Part shown: piece after piece, positions 45,908-58,117 of the stretch
Layout: every line of letters begins with the position of its first letter
How positions within the stretch are numbered: position 1 is the stretch's first letter
DNA from: Saprospiraceae bacterium
Lineage (GTDB): Bacteria > Bacteroidota > Bacteroidia > Chitinophagales > Saprospiraceae
NCBI GenBank assembly: GCA_029262995.1
Contig: JAJCYH010000020.1
Coordinates: 1 to 64,000, forward strand
Direction of reading: 5' to 3'
DNA: 64,000 nucleotides
The notes under the pieces: generated by a model
Told to the model about the DNA's origin: nothing
Database searches by the model: none
Seen by the model: the letters and a program-made list of their open reading frames with translations, nothing else
Made by a program: the position numbers and the translations under genes

Positions 45908-46906
45908 ATGAGTATATTAAACTTTCAAAGACCTAATAAAATCATTTTAACTAAAGCTGATGACTTCGATGGTACATTCGAATTCAAGCCTTTAGAACCT
46001 GGTTTTGGTCAAACTATAGGAAATTCATTACGAAGAGTATTATTATCTTCTTTGGAAGGTCATGCTATCTCTGCAATCAGAATTGCAGGTGTAGATCATG
46101 AGTTTTCAACAATTAAAGGCGTTGTAGAGGACGTTGTCGATATTATCCTAAATATCAAACAAGTTAGATTAAAGCCCGAAATTGAAATTACGGAAGGTGA
46201 CGCAGAAAAGATTTACCTCACAATCAGTGGTAAAGAACAATTGACTGCAGCTGATATCGAATCTCATACCAACGTATTCAAAGTGACTAACCCCGACCTA
46301 TTGATATGTAGAATGGATCCAAGTGTAAACCTTGAGATGGAGTTGACAGTGAGCAAAGGAAGAGGTTATGTACCAGCATCTGAAACTTTAACAAAGGATG
46401 CCCCAATTGGAGTAATTCCAGTCGATGCAATCTATACCCCTATAAAAAATGTTGCTTACAAAGTTGAGAACACCAGAGTAGGCCAAAGAACGGATTACGA
46501 GAAACTTACAATTGATATCAAAACGGACGGTACAATACATCCAGAAGATGCAGTAAAAGAAGCTTCTAGAATTTTAATCCAACATCTAATGTTGGTTACT
46601 GATGAGAATATAACTTTCGATACCGACAAGGGAAGAGAAGATGATATCGTTGACGAACACATCTTACACATGCGTAAGTTATTAAAAACACCTCTTGAAG
46701 ACCTAGATCTTTCAGTTCGAGCATATAACTGCTTGAAAGCTGCCAAGATTAACTCTTTGGGTGAGATGGTAAAATATGATACTAATGAGTTATTGAAGTT
46801 CAGAAACTTCGGTAAGAAATCATTGGTAGAAATTGAAGAATTGTTACAAAATAAAGGTTTGACCTTTGGTATGGACCTTTCTAAATACAAACTCGACGAA
46901 GAGTAA
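45908..46906 (+). CDS. rpoA: RNA polymerase alpha subunit
   Basis: 332 residues. N-terminal dimerisation domain with [20 protein letters not shown]. The C-terminal domain (about 255-325) has [20 protein letters not shown] and [15 protein letters not shown]. Forms the assembly platform for beta and beta-prime and contacts upstream promoter DNA. A 72-base gap after rpsD holds no clear promoter. Confidence 0.98.
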   Translation: MSILNFQRPNKIILTKADDFDGTFEFKPLEPGFGQTIGNSLRRVLLSSLEGHAISAIRIAGVDHEFSTIKGVVEDVVDIILNIKQVRLKPEIEITEGDAEKIYLTISGKEQLTAADIESHTNVFKVTNPDLLICRMDPSVNLEMELTVSKGRGYVPASETLTKDAPIGVIPVDAIYTPIKNVAYKVENTRVGQRTDYEKLTIDIKTDGTIHPEDAVKEASRILIQHLMLVTDENITFDTDKGREDDIVDEHILHMRKLLKTPLEDLDLSVRAYNCLKAAKINSLGEMVKYDTNELLKFRNFGKKSLVEIEELLQNKGLTFGMDLSKYKLDEE

Positions 46907-47026
46907 TTTGTTATTTGAATCGTATTGACCCAAAATTGGATTCATATTTTTTAAAGTATTAACCGATTCTCAGATTTTTTAAAGGTCAATTGTAAAACTG
47001 AGATGACGTGATGCCAAATTATTACA

Positions 47027-47521
47027 ATGAGACACGGTAAGAAATTCAACCACCTAGGTCGTAAAAAAGGACACAGAAGAGCTCTTTTGATGAACCTTGC
47101 AAATTCATTAATTCAATACAAAAGAATCAATACCACATTAGCAAAGGCGAAGGCCCTACGTGTATATATTGAGCCTTTAGTAACCAAAGCAAAGACAGTT
47201 ACAGTTCACAATCAAAGAACTGTGTTTTCTAAACTTCAGGACAAAGAAGCAATTAAAGAATTATTCGGAACCATAGGTCCAAAAGTGGCTGATCGTCCAG
47301 GCGGTTACACAAGAGTAATTGCAACTGGATTTAGAAAAGGCGATGGCGCTGAAATGGCAATGATTGAGTTTGTTGATTTCAATGAAGTGTATTCCAACAC
47401 TAAAGAGACTAAAAAAACGACACGAAGAAGAAAAAAGAAGTCTTCAGTTAAAGCTACCGTACCTGTAGCACCAGTGACTAACGAAACTAAATCTGATGAT
47501 TCAACGCAAGAGGAAGAGTAG
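47027..47521 (+). CDS. rplQ: 50S ribosomal protein L17 with extended C-terminus
   Basis: 164 residues. The first 120 are standard L17 ([20 protein letters not shown], with the family's [20 protein letters not shown]). The last 40 are a basic then acidic low-complexity tail ([13 protein letters not shown] ... SDDSTQEEE). Last gene of the cluster, followed at once by a strong terminator. Confidence 0.97.
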   Translation: MRHGKKFNHLGRKKGHRRALLMNLANSLIQYKRINTTLAKAKALRVYIEPLVTKAKTVTVHNQRTVFSKLQDKEAIKELFGTIGPKVADRPGGYTRVIATGFRKGDGAEMAMIEFVDFNEVYSNTKETKKTTRRRKKKSSVKATVPVAPVTNETKSDDSTQEEE

Positions 47522-47543
47522 TTGATGACTTTTTAAGATATCG

Positions 47544-47580
47544 AAGGGCAATAATGTTGATTCATTATTGCCCTTTTATT
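47544..47580 (+). terminator. Rho-independent terminator of the ribosomal cluster
   Basis: AAGGGCAATAATG (47544-47556) pairs perfectly over 13 bp with CATTATTGCCCTT (47563-47575) around a 6-base loop, then a T-rich tail. It separates rplQ from carA. Confidence 0.92.
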
Positions 47581-47605
47581 TTTTAGTCATATTAAGCTAA
47601 ACCTT

Positions 47606-47613
47606 TATATTTG
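47606..47613 (+). promoter_or_regulatory. Promoter -7 box of carA-eno
   Basis: TATATTTG fits TAnnTTTG and lies 16 bases before the carA ATG at 47629. A TTG in frame with carA (47611-47613) is part of this box, which rules it out as the start. Confidence 0.65.
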
Positions 47614-47628
47614 ACCCAATTTTTAAAT

Positions 47629-50024
<2,396 letters not shown>

Positions 50025-50032
50025 ATTTACTT

Positions 50033-50040
50033 TATCTTTG
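50033..50040 (+). promoter_or_regulatory. Promoter -7 box before the DivIC-like gene
   Basis: TATCTTTG fits TAnnTTTG, 8 bases after the eno stop. The gene it serves starts 83 bases further on, leaving an AT-rich leader in which no clear structure was seen. Confidence 0.55.
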
Positions 50041-50123
50041 CAGCAATTAATTTATTTTCCTGAATTAAGATTAACCATACCACCTGAGATAGTTTGATTT
50101 TTTAACAAACTTATTAGGAAATT

Positions 50124-50429
50124 ATGGCTACCAAAAAAGCATTTTTTAATTCGCTTCTTTCGGAGAAAAAGTCTCCGATTATCAATAAATATAACATTGC
50201 CTTATTCGTATTTTGTATTTGGATTGGTTTTGTAGATAAGTATAGTATTGTAAACCAGTTTAAATTGACTAAGAATGTTAACAAACTGGAATCCGCAAAG
50301 TCTGAATATGAAAGACTGTTGGAAGAGGCTTTGGCAGAAAGAGATATAATCAATAGCGATATTGAAAAATACGCCAGAGAAAAATACCTTTTTCATAAAG
50401 ACAACGAAGAAGTTATTTTGATTAGATAA
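50124..50429 (+). CDS. Septum formation initiator (FtsB/DivIC-like)
   Basis: A 101-residue bitopic protein: a short basic cytoplasmic start, one membrane helix (about 24-40), a coiled coil (about 48-75) and the DivIC-type end KYAREKYLFHKDNEEVILIR. FtsB/DivIC proteins link the divisome with FtsL and FtsQ. Located between eno and sucD. Confidence 0.85.
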   Translation: MATKKAFFNSLLSEKKSPIINKYNIALFVFCIWIGFVDKYSIVNQFKLTKNVNKLESAKSEYERLLEEALAERDIINSDIEKYAREKYLFHKDNEEVILIR

Positions 50430-50461
50430 ACATATCAGTTAATAGAAAATAGATCACAGAA

Positions 50462-51325
50462 ATGAGTGTTTTAGTAAACAAAGATTCAAAAATTATAGTA
50501 CAAGGCTTTACTGGTAAAGAAGGTACTTTCCACGCTTCCCAAATGATGGAATATGGAACCAAGGTAATCGGTGGGGTTACACCAGGTAAAGGTGGTCAGA
50601 CACACCTGGGGAAACCCGTATGGAATACAGTTGAAGATGCTGTTAAAGCAGGTGCTAATACAACTATAATTTTTGTTCCTCCTGCTTTTGCTGCTGATGC
50701 AATTATGGAAGCTGCTGCTTCTGGTATAAAGGTTATTGTTTGTATTACTGAGGGTATACCAGTTCAAGATATGGTAAAAGTAAAAGCTTATATCGAAGAT
50801 ATTGACTGTAGATTAATAGGACCTAACTGTCCTGGAGTAATCACTCCTGGAGAAGCTAAAGTTGGAATTATGCCAGGCTTTATACATAAGCCAGGCAGAA
50901 TAGGAATTGTTTCAAGATCTGGGACCCTAACCTATGAAGCTGTCGATCAAGTTACGAAAGCTGGATTAGGACAATCTACATGTATTGGAATTGGTGGAGA
51001 CCCTATCCCAGGCACAACGACCAAAGAGGCTGTCGAATTATTGATGAATGATCCTGATACAGATGGTATTATCATGATAGGTGAAATCGGTGGTAATATG
51101 GAAGCCGATGCCGCCACGTGGATTAAAAAAAATGCAACAAAACCAGTTGTTGGCTTTATCGCTGGTCAAACAGCCCCAAAAGGAAGAACAATGGGCCATG
51201 CAGGTGCCATCGTTGGTGGTAAAGCAGATACTGCAGAAGCTAAAATGGAAATTATGGAAGCTTGTGGTATTCATGTCGTAAAATCTCCAGCAGACATTGG
51301 AGCAGCAATGGCTAAACTAGTATAA
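50462..51325 (+). CDS. sucD: Succinyl-CoA synthetase alpha subunit
   Basis: 287 residues. CoA-binding [14 protein letters not shown] at the N-terminus; active-site H246 in [10 protein letters not shown], phosphorylated during catalysis. Interconverts succinyl-CoA and succinate. The beta subunit gene sucC is not next to it. Ended by a strong terminator. Confidence 0.97.
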   Translation: MSVLVNKDSKIIVQGFTGKEGTFHASQMMEYGTKVIGGVTPGKGGQTHLGKPVWNTVEDAVKAGANTTIIFVPPAFAADAIMEAAASGIKVIVCITEGIPVQDMVKVKAYIEDIDCRLIGPNCPGVITPGEAKVGIMPGFIHKPGRIGIVSRSGTLTYEAVDQVTKAGLGQSTCIGIGGDPIPGTTTKEAVELLMNDPDTDGIIMIGEIGGNMEADAATWIKKNATKPVVGFIAGQTAPKGRTMGHAGAIVGGKADTAEAKMEIMEACGIHVVKSPADIGAAMAKLV

Positions 51326-51353
51326 AACGAATCTACACTATATCCAAATATAT

Positions 51354-51381
51354 AGGCACTCATCAACGAGTGCCTTTTTTG
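51354..51381 (+). terminator. Rho-independent terminator after sucD
   Basis: AGGCACTC (51354-51361) pairs with GAGTGCCT (51368-51375) around ATCAAC, then a T-run (TTTTTGTTT). Confidence 0.9.
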
Positions 51382-51425
51382 TTTAACAATACTTATCATA
51401 AACTTATCTTTACGCAATATCTTGA

Positions 51426-52187
51426 ATGATGAAAAGGTATTTTTTCCAGATTTGCTATGATGGCTCTCCCTTTTCAGGATGGCAAAAACAAAATAATGCC
51501 TATACCGTTCAGGAATGTATAGAGGAGGGACTAAACAAGCTTCTTGGACAATCTAAAGATATCATAGGATGTGGGAGAACGGATGCTGGTGTACATGCCT
51601 CCGTATTCTTTTTTCATGTAGATCTCATAGATAAAGATTATGATGAACTCGATATAGTCTATAAGCTCAACAAAATATTACCTCCTGAGATTTCTGTAAT
51701 CAGAATGATCTCGGTTCATAATGAAGCCCATGCAAGATTTGATGCAACAAGCAGAGCTTACTGTTACCGTATACATTTTAGGAAAAATCCTTTTGATAGA
51801 AAATATTCATTTAGATATAATCAGTCCGTTAAGCCTAACTTTGAATTAATGAACTCAGCAGCTGAGCAGCTATTATTATATAATTCATTCTTTCCTTTTT
51901 GCAAGACTCAAAGTGATGTCTTAAATTACAATTGCAAGATTACTAGATCGCAATGGCTAAAAGTAAACGATTATGAATTTGAATTTCATATTCAGGCCAA
52001 CAGGTTTCTTAGAGGAATGGTAAGGTTGATTGTTGGTGCATGTCTTAATGTTGGAATAGGCAAACTTACAATTCAGCAATTAAACAGTACATTAGGGCTA
52101 CAAGAAAGAATTCCGTATCCCTGGTCTGTTCCTGCTAGCGGATTAACATTAGTTGATATTAAATATCCATATATTAAACCCTGTTAA
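51426..52187 (+). CDS. truA: tRNA pseudouridine(38-40) synthase
   Basis: 253 residues; catalytic D53 in CGRTDAGVHA, with FLRGMVRLIVGACLNVG near the C-terminus. Makes pseudouridine in the anticodon stem-loop. Two adjacent ATGs offer starts one codon apart. A near-consensus TATCTTTA box lies about 15 bases upstream. Confidence 0.95.
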   Translation: MMKRYFFQICYDGSPFSGWQKQNNAYTVQECIEEGLNKLLGQSKDIIGCGRTDAGVHASVFFFHVDLIDKDYDELDIVYKLNKILPPEISVIRMISVHNEAHARFDATSRAYCYRIHFRKNPFDRKYSFRYNQSVKPNFELMNSAAEQLLLYNSFFPFCKTQSDVLNYNCKITRSQWLKVNDYEFEFHIQANRFLRGMVRLIVGACLNVGIGKLTIQQLNSTLGLQERIPYPWSVPASGLTLVDIKYPYIKPC

Positions 52188-52189
52188 AT

Positions 52190-53467
52190 TTGATAGTAGT
52201 TGATATATATAGTGATTATATTGATGACAGACTTAATTACGTTTGTAATTACATTTTTTCAGATCGATTAAAAGTAAAATATCAACTTATTGAAAATATT
52301 GATAACTTTCGTTATTCAAGTAATTCAATAAAATGTTATTACGGGACAGAAAATGTAGATGCAGATCTCAAAATTCACTGCAGTCACTATTTTGATGATT
52401 TTAATATTGACAAGGATCCTGAAATACTGAAGCAGTTGAAATTTGTGAATGGTACTTCTGAGTTTGATGTTTTTGCCGCTATTTTCTTTTTACTTGCCCG
52501 AGTAGAAGAATATAGAGATTGTCCAAGAGATATTCATGGAAGATTTAATTGTGAGAATACACTTTTATTTAGAAAAAATCTTTTTGAAATTCCAGTAATA
52601 GATTTTTGGATACGATCCATCAAAAGTCAGCTCGAAATTAAATTGAATAATACTATAATCAACAAAGAGAAATATGGTTTTAAGTCCACGCTAGATATAG
52701 ACCAGTTTTACGCTTATAAAAATAAACCTTTATACATTCAAGTAGGGTCACTGTTACGCGATATCTTTTTGTTGAAATTTGGAAGAATAAAGGATCGCTA
52801 TTCTAAGTCTGACCCATATGATAATATTGATGAAATATTAAACTGGCATTTAGAGATAGATATAAGGCCAACTCTTTTCATTTTGTGTGCATCTGGTGGT
52901 AAATATGATAATAATATAGATCCAGCAAGTAAGAGTTTTGCGTCTAAGCTAAAATCTATTATGCATAAATGTGAGTTGGCTATACACCCTTCATATGACT
53001 CCAATTCTGATTCTATATTGATTAGAAGAGAAAAAGAAATACTTGGCAATTTGACAAATAGTGAAATCATCCGTTCAAGACAACATTATTTAAGGATGAG
53101 CTTCCCATACACATATCGTGCATTAATAAATGCAGGAATTAAAGAGGACTATTCAATGGCATGCCATGAAAGAATTGGATTTAGGGCAGGAACATCTCGA
53201 TCTTTTAGTTGGTTTGATCTTGAGAAAAACGAAGTGACAGAATTACGAATTTACCCGTTTTCGGTGATGGATGTTACCTTAAGAAATTATATGAACCTGT
53301 CTCCTATCGATGCTTTGCAGCAATCAAAAGTTTTGATTGATTCAATTAAATCTTGTGAAGGTGAATTTTGTTTACTATGGCATAACAGCAGTTTTTATGA
53401 ACGAGAAGGATGGCATGATTGGAAAAAGACTTATTTGGAATTATTAAATTATGCAAAGACTAATTAG
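52190..53467 (+). CDS. Polysaccharide deacetylase-like protein (DUF7033-type N-terminus)
   Basis: 425 residues from a TTG two bases after the truA stop; no nearby ATG. The N-terminal half (FAAIFFLLARVEEYRDCPRD) is the DUF7033-type region found in Bacteroidota. The C-terminal half is a degenerate NodB-like barrel with STLDIDQ, AIHPSYDS, RQHYLRM and GFRAGTSRSF. DIDQ takes the place of the usual DDG-type metal motif, so activity is uncertain. Probably soluble; followed six bases later by the symporter. Confidence 0.78.
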   Translation: MIVVDIYSDYIDDRLNYVCNYIFSDRLKVKYQLIENIDNFRYSSNSIKCYYGTENVDADLKIHCSHYFDDFNIDKDPEILKQLKFVNGTSEFDVFAAIFFLLARVEEYRDCPRDIHGRFNCENTLLFRKNLFEIPVIDFWIRSIKSQLEIKLNNTIINKEKYGFKSTLDIDQFYAYKNKPLYIQVGSLLRDIFLLKFGRIKDRYSKSDPYDNIDEILNWHLEIDIRPTLFILCASGGKYDNNIDPASKSFASKLKSIMHKCELAIHPSYDSNSDSILIRREKEILGNLTNSEIIRSRQHYLRMSFPYTYRALINAGIKEDYSMACHERIGFRAGTSRSFSWFDLEKNEVTELRIYPFSVMDVTLRNYMNLSPIDALQQSKVLIDSIKSCEGEFCLLWHNSSFYEREGWHDWKKTYLELLNYAKTN

Positions 53468-53473
53468 AATATT

Positions 53474-54970
53474 ATGAAAGGGGCGTCATCATCTTCACTG
53501 ATAATTTGCTTGGCTGCATATTTTTTACTTTTATATTTGGTTTCATATTTTACCAGTCGGAAAGCAGATAATCAGACTTTTTTCAATGCAAAAAGGAACT
53601 CTTCTTGGATCTTAGTGGCTATAGGTATGATTGGTGCATCCCTATCAGGGGTAACTTTTATATCAATACCTGGGGTAGTTGGTGCTGGTCAAACTAACCA
53701 ATGCTTTTCTTATATGCAAATGGTGTTCGGTTACTTGGTAGGTTATACCATTATAGCATTGGTACTTCTGCCAATATATTATCGGATGGGCCTTACTTCA
53801 ATCTACTCTTATCTTGAAGAAAGATTTGGAAAAGTGTCTTACAAATGGGGGGCATTTTATTTCTTGATATCCCGAATAGTTGGTGCCTCTTTCAGGTTAT
53901 ATCTTGTAGCAATAGTTCTACACCCTTTTGTGTTAGCACCCTTGGGGATATCCTTTTCAATGACGGTAGTAATAACCCTTGCTCTTATATGGGTGTATAC
54001 GTATAAGGGCGGAATTAAAACAATAGTCTGGACGGATACCATACAGACAGTTACAATGATGTCAGCTGTTGGTTTTAGCTTATATGCAATTGCTAGCGAG
54101 ATGAATTTCAGTTTGTTCGAAATGGGAGAAATCATCGATTCTTCTGGTTTAACTAAAATCTTTTACTTCGAGAACGGGTGGGGTGATCCTAATAATTTTT
54201 ACAAACAGTTTATTTCGGGTATGCTGATAGCTGTTGTGATGACTGGTCTCGATCAGGATATGATGCAAAAAAATCTGACTTGCCGAAGTTTGCATGAAGC
54301 ACAAAAGAATGTTTTTCTTTTCAGCATTGTGCTCGTTTTTGCTAATCTATTGTTTTTAAGCCTAGGAGCATTCTTATATGTTTATGCTTCATACTTAGGT
54401 TTAGAAATTCCCGATAAAACAGATCAGTTATTTCCAGTGATTGCTTTGCAGCATCTTACACCATTTATTTCAATAGTTTTTGTTATCGGCTTAGTAGCTG
54501 CAGCTTATTCAAGTGCTGATTCTGCACTTACAGCTCTAACGACTTCATTTTGTATTGATTTTCTAAATTTTGACAAGTCTAAAAGCAGTGAAACCGAAAA
54601 GGCTAAACAAAGAAGTTGGGTTCACGTTGGATTTACCTTGATATTATTAGTAGTTATTCTCGTTTTTAATGCATTGAATAATGATGCTGTAATTAATGGA
54701 TTATTTAGAATGGCAGGTTACACTTACGGTCCATTGTTGGGTTTATTTGCTTTTGGTATTTTCACGAAGCTTAAAGTATACGATCCTTGGGTTTGGTTGG
54801 TTGTCTTGGCAGCACCAATTATATCTTATATTCTTGATAGTAACTCTGAAGCTTGGTTTAATGGTTTGAAGTTTGGATTTATTATACTAGCTTTAAATGG
54901 ATTGTTAACCTTTGTAGGATTATATCTACTTACTTTAAAAAGGAGCCCGCAGTTGATGGGTAATAAATAA
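53474..54970 (+). CDS. Sodium:solute symporter (SSS family)
   Basis: 498 residues with about 13 membrane helices. Characteristic segments: RNSSWILVAIGMIGASLSGV near the first helices, GGIKTIVWTDTIQTVTM, and SSADSALTALTTSFCIDFL. Lies between the deacetylase-like gene and murQ, in the same direction with gaps of 6 and 7 bases, so it is probably their co-transcribed transporter. The substrate is likely an amino sugar such as N-acetylmuramate; inference only. Confidence 0.88.
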   Translation: MKGASSSSLIICLAAYFLLLYLVSYFTSRKADNQTFFNAKRNSSWILVAIGMIGASLSGVTFISIPGVVGAGQTNQCFSYMQMVFGYLVGYTIIALVLLPIYYRMGLTSIYSYLEERFGKVSYKWGAFYFLISRIVGASFRLYLVAIVLHPFVLAPLGISFSMTVVITLALIWVYTYKGGIKTIVWTDTIQTVTMMSAVGFSLYAIASEMNFSLFEMGEIIDSSGLTKIFYFENGWGDPNNFYKQFISGMLIAVVMTGLDQDMMQKNLTCRSLHEAQKNVFLFSIVLVFANLLFLSLGAFLYVYASYLGLEIPDKTDQLFPVIALQHLTPFISIVFVIGLVAAAYSSADSALTALTTSFCIDFLNFDKSKSSETEKAKQRSWVHVGFTLILLVVILVFNALNNDAVINGLFRMAGYTYGPLLGLFAFGIFTKLKVYDPWVWLVVLAAPIISYILDSNSEAWFNGLKFGFIILALNGLLTFVGLYLLTLKRSPQLMGNK

Positions 54971-54977
54971 AAAAATA

Positions 54978-55781
54978 ATGAATAAGCCCACTGAGTCAGA
55001 TTCCAATTATAGAAATCTTGAGTTGATGTCAACTGAAGAACTTTTGCAAAATATAAATAAGGAAGATCAAACAGTCGCATATGCTGTAGGAAAAGTAATT
55101 CCAGAAATTAAATCATTGATAGATATTCTTTTTTTGAAAATGTCAAAAGGTGGTCGATTATTTTATATGGGTGCAGGAACCTCTGGACGTTTAGGAATTT
55201 TGGATGCCTCGGAATGTCCTCCAACATTTGGAGTACCTCATGATCTTGTAATTGGCTTAATGGCAGGAGGAGATCAGGCAATAAGAACAGCTGTGGAATT
55301 TGCCGAAGATGATAAAGAACAAGGATATAAAGACTTATTGAAGTATAGAATTAATAAAACAGATGTTGTCATTGGGATAGCTGCTTCTGGCACGACTCCA
55401 TATGTTGTTTCAACATTGAAAGTTTGCCAATTAAAAGGAATTACTACTGCTTGCATTTGCTGTAACCCCGATTCACCGATTACTCATTATTCAGACTTTC
55501 CTCTTGTATGTGTTGTCGGACCTGAATTTGTTACAGGATCTACACGAATGAAAGCAGGAACAGCACAAAAGCTGATATTAAATATGATTTCAACTGCAGT
55601 GATGATTAAGTTGGGTAGAGTGAAAGATAATAAGATGGTAGATATGCAATTAAGCAATGATAAATTAGTCGATAGAGGAGTGAGGATGATAATGGAAAGA
55701 AGTTCACTTAGTTATGATAAAGCCAAGTCCTTACTTCTGAAATTTGGTTCTGTACGAGCAGCATTAAATAGCCTGAAGTAA
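54978..55781 (+). CDS. murQ: N-acetylmuramic acid 6-phosphate etherase
   Basis: 267 residues with the SIS-domain signature GAGTSGRLGILDASECPPTF and the later GSTRMKAGTAQKLILNMIS. Cleaves the lactyl ether of MurNAc-6-phosphate to GlcNAc-6-phosphate. It is a little shorter than enteric MurQ (about 300), as is usual in Bacteroidota. The operon with a symporter suggests recovery of peptidoglycan sugars. Confidence 0.94.
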   Translation: MNKPTESDSNYRNLELMSTEELLQNINKEDQTVAYAVGKVIPEIKSLIDILFLKMSKGGRLFYMGAGTSGRLGILDASECPPTFGVPHDLVIGLMAGGDQAIRTAVEFAEDDKEQGYKDLLKYRINKTDVVIGIAASGTTPYVVSTLKVCQLKGITTACICCNPDSPITHYSDFPLVCVVGPEFVTGSTRMKAGTAQKLILNMISTAVMIKLGRVKDNKMVDMQLSNDKLVDRGVRMIMERSSLSYDKAKSLLLKFGSVRAALNSLK

Positions 55782-55794
55782 GATTATTGCGGTT

Positions 55795-56499
55795 TTATTT
55801 TATCAAAAAATCAGGAAAGTTGTTTTGTTCTTCTAATGATCTTTCCTCAATTGTTTTTTCAAAAGTATCTCTGTTCAAAAAATATTCTGTGTCTTCGTAT
55901 TTCTCGTTGGCCCAAGGATCTCTTTTGATTTCATCTTTTTCAATAATTCCTTTAAGAAAGAAAGCGATGATAATTCCTACGATCAATCCAAGGAGATGGC
56001 TCTCCCAAGAAATTCCTTCCTGAAAAGGAACAATACCTTCAAGGTAACCGACATATAGAATTGTAACAATAAGGGCAAGAACAATGGACTTTATATTTCT
56101 TCTGAATACACCACTCCAAAAGATAAACGAAATAAGGCCATATACAACACCACTTGCTCCGATATGATAAACACTTCTACCAAACATCCATACTGCACAA
56201 CCTGTCAGTAAGTAAATCAAGAAAAAAGAACTTAAAGCGACACGCTTATAAAAGTAATGTATGATTGTCATGCTTACCAGTAGGGGGGCAGAATTTGAGA
56301 ACAAATGTTCCCAATCTTTATGAATTAATGGTGCCATAATAATTCCGATTAGCCCGTCCGTTTCCCTTGGATATATTCCTAAATAACTTAACTCAATATC
56401 GGCGACTATGGAATAGATATGTACAATCCATATGCAGACAATGATAATACTGCTGAATTTTAATGCATTTAGAAAGTCTTGAAGTGTTTTTTCAGCCAC
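55795..56499 (-). CDS. Rhomboid-family intramembrane serine protease
   Basis: 234 residues starting at GTG. About six membrane helices; catalytic dyad S116 in IGASGVVYG and H168 in ESHLLGL, plus H60, H65 and N69 in HKDWEHLFSN, which resemble the family's HxxxHLxxN motif. Cuts substrates inside the membrane; target unknown. Convergent with murQ. Confidence 0.92.
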   Translation of the reverse strand: MAEKTLQDFLNALKFSSIIIVCIWIVHIYSIVADIELSYLGIYPRETDGLIGIIMAPLIHKDWEHLFSNSAPLLVSMTIIHYFYKRVALSSFFLIYLLTGCAVWMFGRSVYHIGASGVVYGLISFIFWSGVFRRNIKSIVLALIVTILYVGYLEGIVPFQEGISWESHLLGLIVGIIIAFFLKGIIEKDEIKRDPWANEKYEDTEYFLNRDTFEKTIEERSLEEQNNFPDFLIK

Positions 56500-56522
56500 G
56501 GATTATAATCTTTAATAAAGAA

Positions 56523-57212
56523 TTAAACGTACTTACGTTTTACCAGTTTAATAAAGTTTTTGGCTTTACCAATTTTTGATACATTGGTCCAGTCATATTT
56601 TGTGGCTACACTTCTAATTAAAACAGATTTTGCCTCATCGAAATCTGATAGACCATTTAAGGCTACAAGAATATTTTCCATCTCTTGTTGATTCCCACCA
56701 AACAAATCATTAACTGTAAGTATTTTTTCATTAATTCCCATAACTTTAGTAAGATCTTTGATGTGCATATTTGCTAGTTTGTCAGACAATTCAGAATTGT
56801 TTTTAGATGCAAATAATTCAATCATTTCTTGGGAGACAGAATTGGATTTTTCCTCAACTTCTGCTTTAGGTGACTTTTCTTTTGGCAGTTTAACTTTAAG
56901 AGGTTTTGTTTCCAAATCATCATCGAAATCATCCTCAGACTCAGATTCCATAACTACCTTTAGTCTTTTTCGCTCTAGTTGTTTTTTTATTTTCTTTTCT
57001 TGCTTCTTTCTAAGTTTGATCAGTTCTTTTAGTTCAGCATCGTTTATTTTATTAGGTAGTTCAGTTTCGACCATTGTTACTGCCTCATATAAATCAAGAA
57101 CATAAGCTTTTAGCAAGTCCTTTTCTGTTGAATTCGCTTCACCTATGCCATTTATCAATTCTGATAATCGGTTTATCTTTTTTAAAATCACCTGTGTTTT
57201 CTCAATATTCAT
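56523..57212 (-). CDS. Conserved Bacteroidota protein with charged linker, unknown function
   Basis: 229 residues, highly charged. The N-terminal helical part (LSELINGIGEANSTEKDLLK) is followed by a long Glu/Lys/Ser linker and a C-terminal domain with the segment DLTKVMGINEKILTVNDLFG that I associate with an uncharacterised Bacteroidota family. Its role is unknown. Co-directional with rhomboid, 23 bases upstream of it. Confidence 0.7.
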   Translation of the reverse strand: MNIEKTQVILKKINRLSELINGIGEANSTEKDLLKAYVLDLYEAVTMVETELPNKINDAELKELIKLRKKQEKKIKKQLERKRLKVVMESESEDDFDDDLETKPLKVKLPKEKSPKAEVEEKSNSVSQEMIELFASKNNSELSDKLANMHIKDLTKVMGINEKILTVNDLFGGNQQEMENILVALNGLSDFDEAKSVLIRSVATKYDWTNVSKIGKAKNFIKLVKRKYV

Positions 57213-57473
57213 AGTAAATAGTATTATTAATGGTTATTTCTACTTATGCAAAAATCAGACCCATTAAGTAAAATCGTAATATGTTTTAAGTAAATAATTA
57301 TATTATTTCAAATAATTAATAGAATAAACATTTATTAAGTTCATTTTATTGGATGTTTAGGCTAATTAAAGGCAATCTTAGTTGCTTCAAGAATAATTTT
57401 TCAAAATGAAACATATTTATACATTATATATATTTTTGCTTTGCCCTAGTTTTTATACAAATGTTAATCGATA
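57213..57473. other. Divergent intergenic region with tdk promoter box
   Basis: About 260 bases between divergent genes. TATTTTTG (57431-57438) fits the -7 consensus and lies 36 bases before the tdk ATG. No other structure noticed. Confidence 0.5.
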
Positions 57474-58067
57474 ATGTTTTTAGAACCCAGTTTTAGAGCC
57501 CAACGAAGTGGATGGATTGAAGTAATCTGCGGTTCGATGTTTTCTGGCAAAACAGAAGAATTAATCCGTAGGCTAAATAGAGCAAAAATTGCCAATCAAA
57601 AGGTAGAGATATTTAAGCCACTTAAGGACAAACGTTATGCTGAAGAATCTGTAGTATCTCATAATGAGAATGCTATTGAATCTAGATCTATTACCAAAAG
57701 TGAGAATATTTACGACTTCATAGATGATGTTCATGTCATTGGGATTGATGAAGCTCAGTTTTTTGATTTGGAATTGGTTGAGGTATGTCAAAAGTTAGCA
57801 CTAAAAGGTATAAGGATAGTTATAGCAGGATTGGATATGGACTTCAGAGGTAAACCTTTTGGTCCAATGCCTTATTTGTTATCTGTAGCAGAATACATTA
57901 CAAAGGTTCATGCTATTTGCCCCCATTGTGGCAGCCTAGCCACACATTCTTACAGACTTTCTGAAGAAAAAGAAACTGTAGTAATCGGAGAAAAGGATAA
58001 ATACGAACCAAGATGCAGAATCTGTTATGAAATGGGTCATATTTTAGACTTTAGAAGAAGCTCATAA
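57474..58067 (+). CDS. tdk: Thymidine kinase (type II)
   Basis: 197 residues; P-loop GSMFSGKTE (20-28), catalytic E93 in DEAQFF, and zinc ligands C149, C152, C181, C184. Phosphorylates thymidine in the salvage pathway. The C-terminal lasso loop ends after HILDFRRSS. Confidence 0.96.
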   Translation: MFLEPSFRAQRSGWIEVICGSMFSGKTEELIRRLNRAKIANQKVEIFKPLKDKRYAEESVVSHNENAIESRSITKSENIYDFIDDVHVIGIDEAQFFDLELVEVCQKLALKGIRIVIAGLDMDFRGKPFGPMPYLLSVAEYITKVHAICPHCGSLATHSYRLSEEKETVVIGEKDKYEPRCRICYEMGHILDFRRSS

Positions 58068-58091
58068 TACACTAGACATAAACAATTTCAT

Positions 58092-58099
58092 TACCTTTG
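58092..58099 (+). promoter_or_regulatory. Promoter -7 box of purH
   Basis: TACCTTTG is a perfect TAnnTTTG box, 18 bases before the purH ATG at 58118. An in-frame TTG (58097-58099) belongs to the box. Confidence 0.65.
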
Positions 58100-58117
58100 C
58101 GGCTTGAAATTATTATC

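Noticed and set aside
46910-47026. Promoter or attenuator between rpoA and rplQ
   Set aside because: Short imperfect inverted repeats (5-6 bp) and no TAnnTTTG box.
58097-58117. Upstream TTG start of purH
   Set aside because: The TTG is part of the TACCTTTG promoter box, and the extra seven residues are not part of the family.
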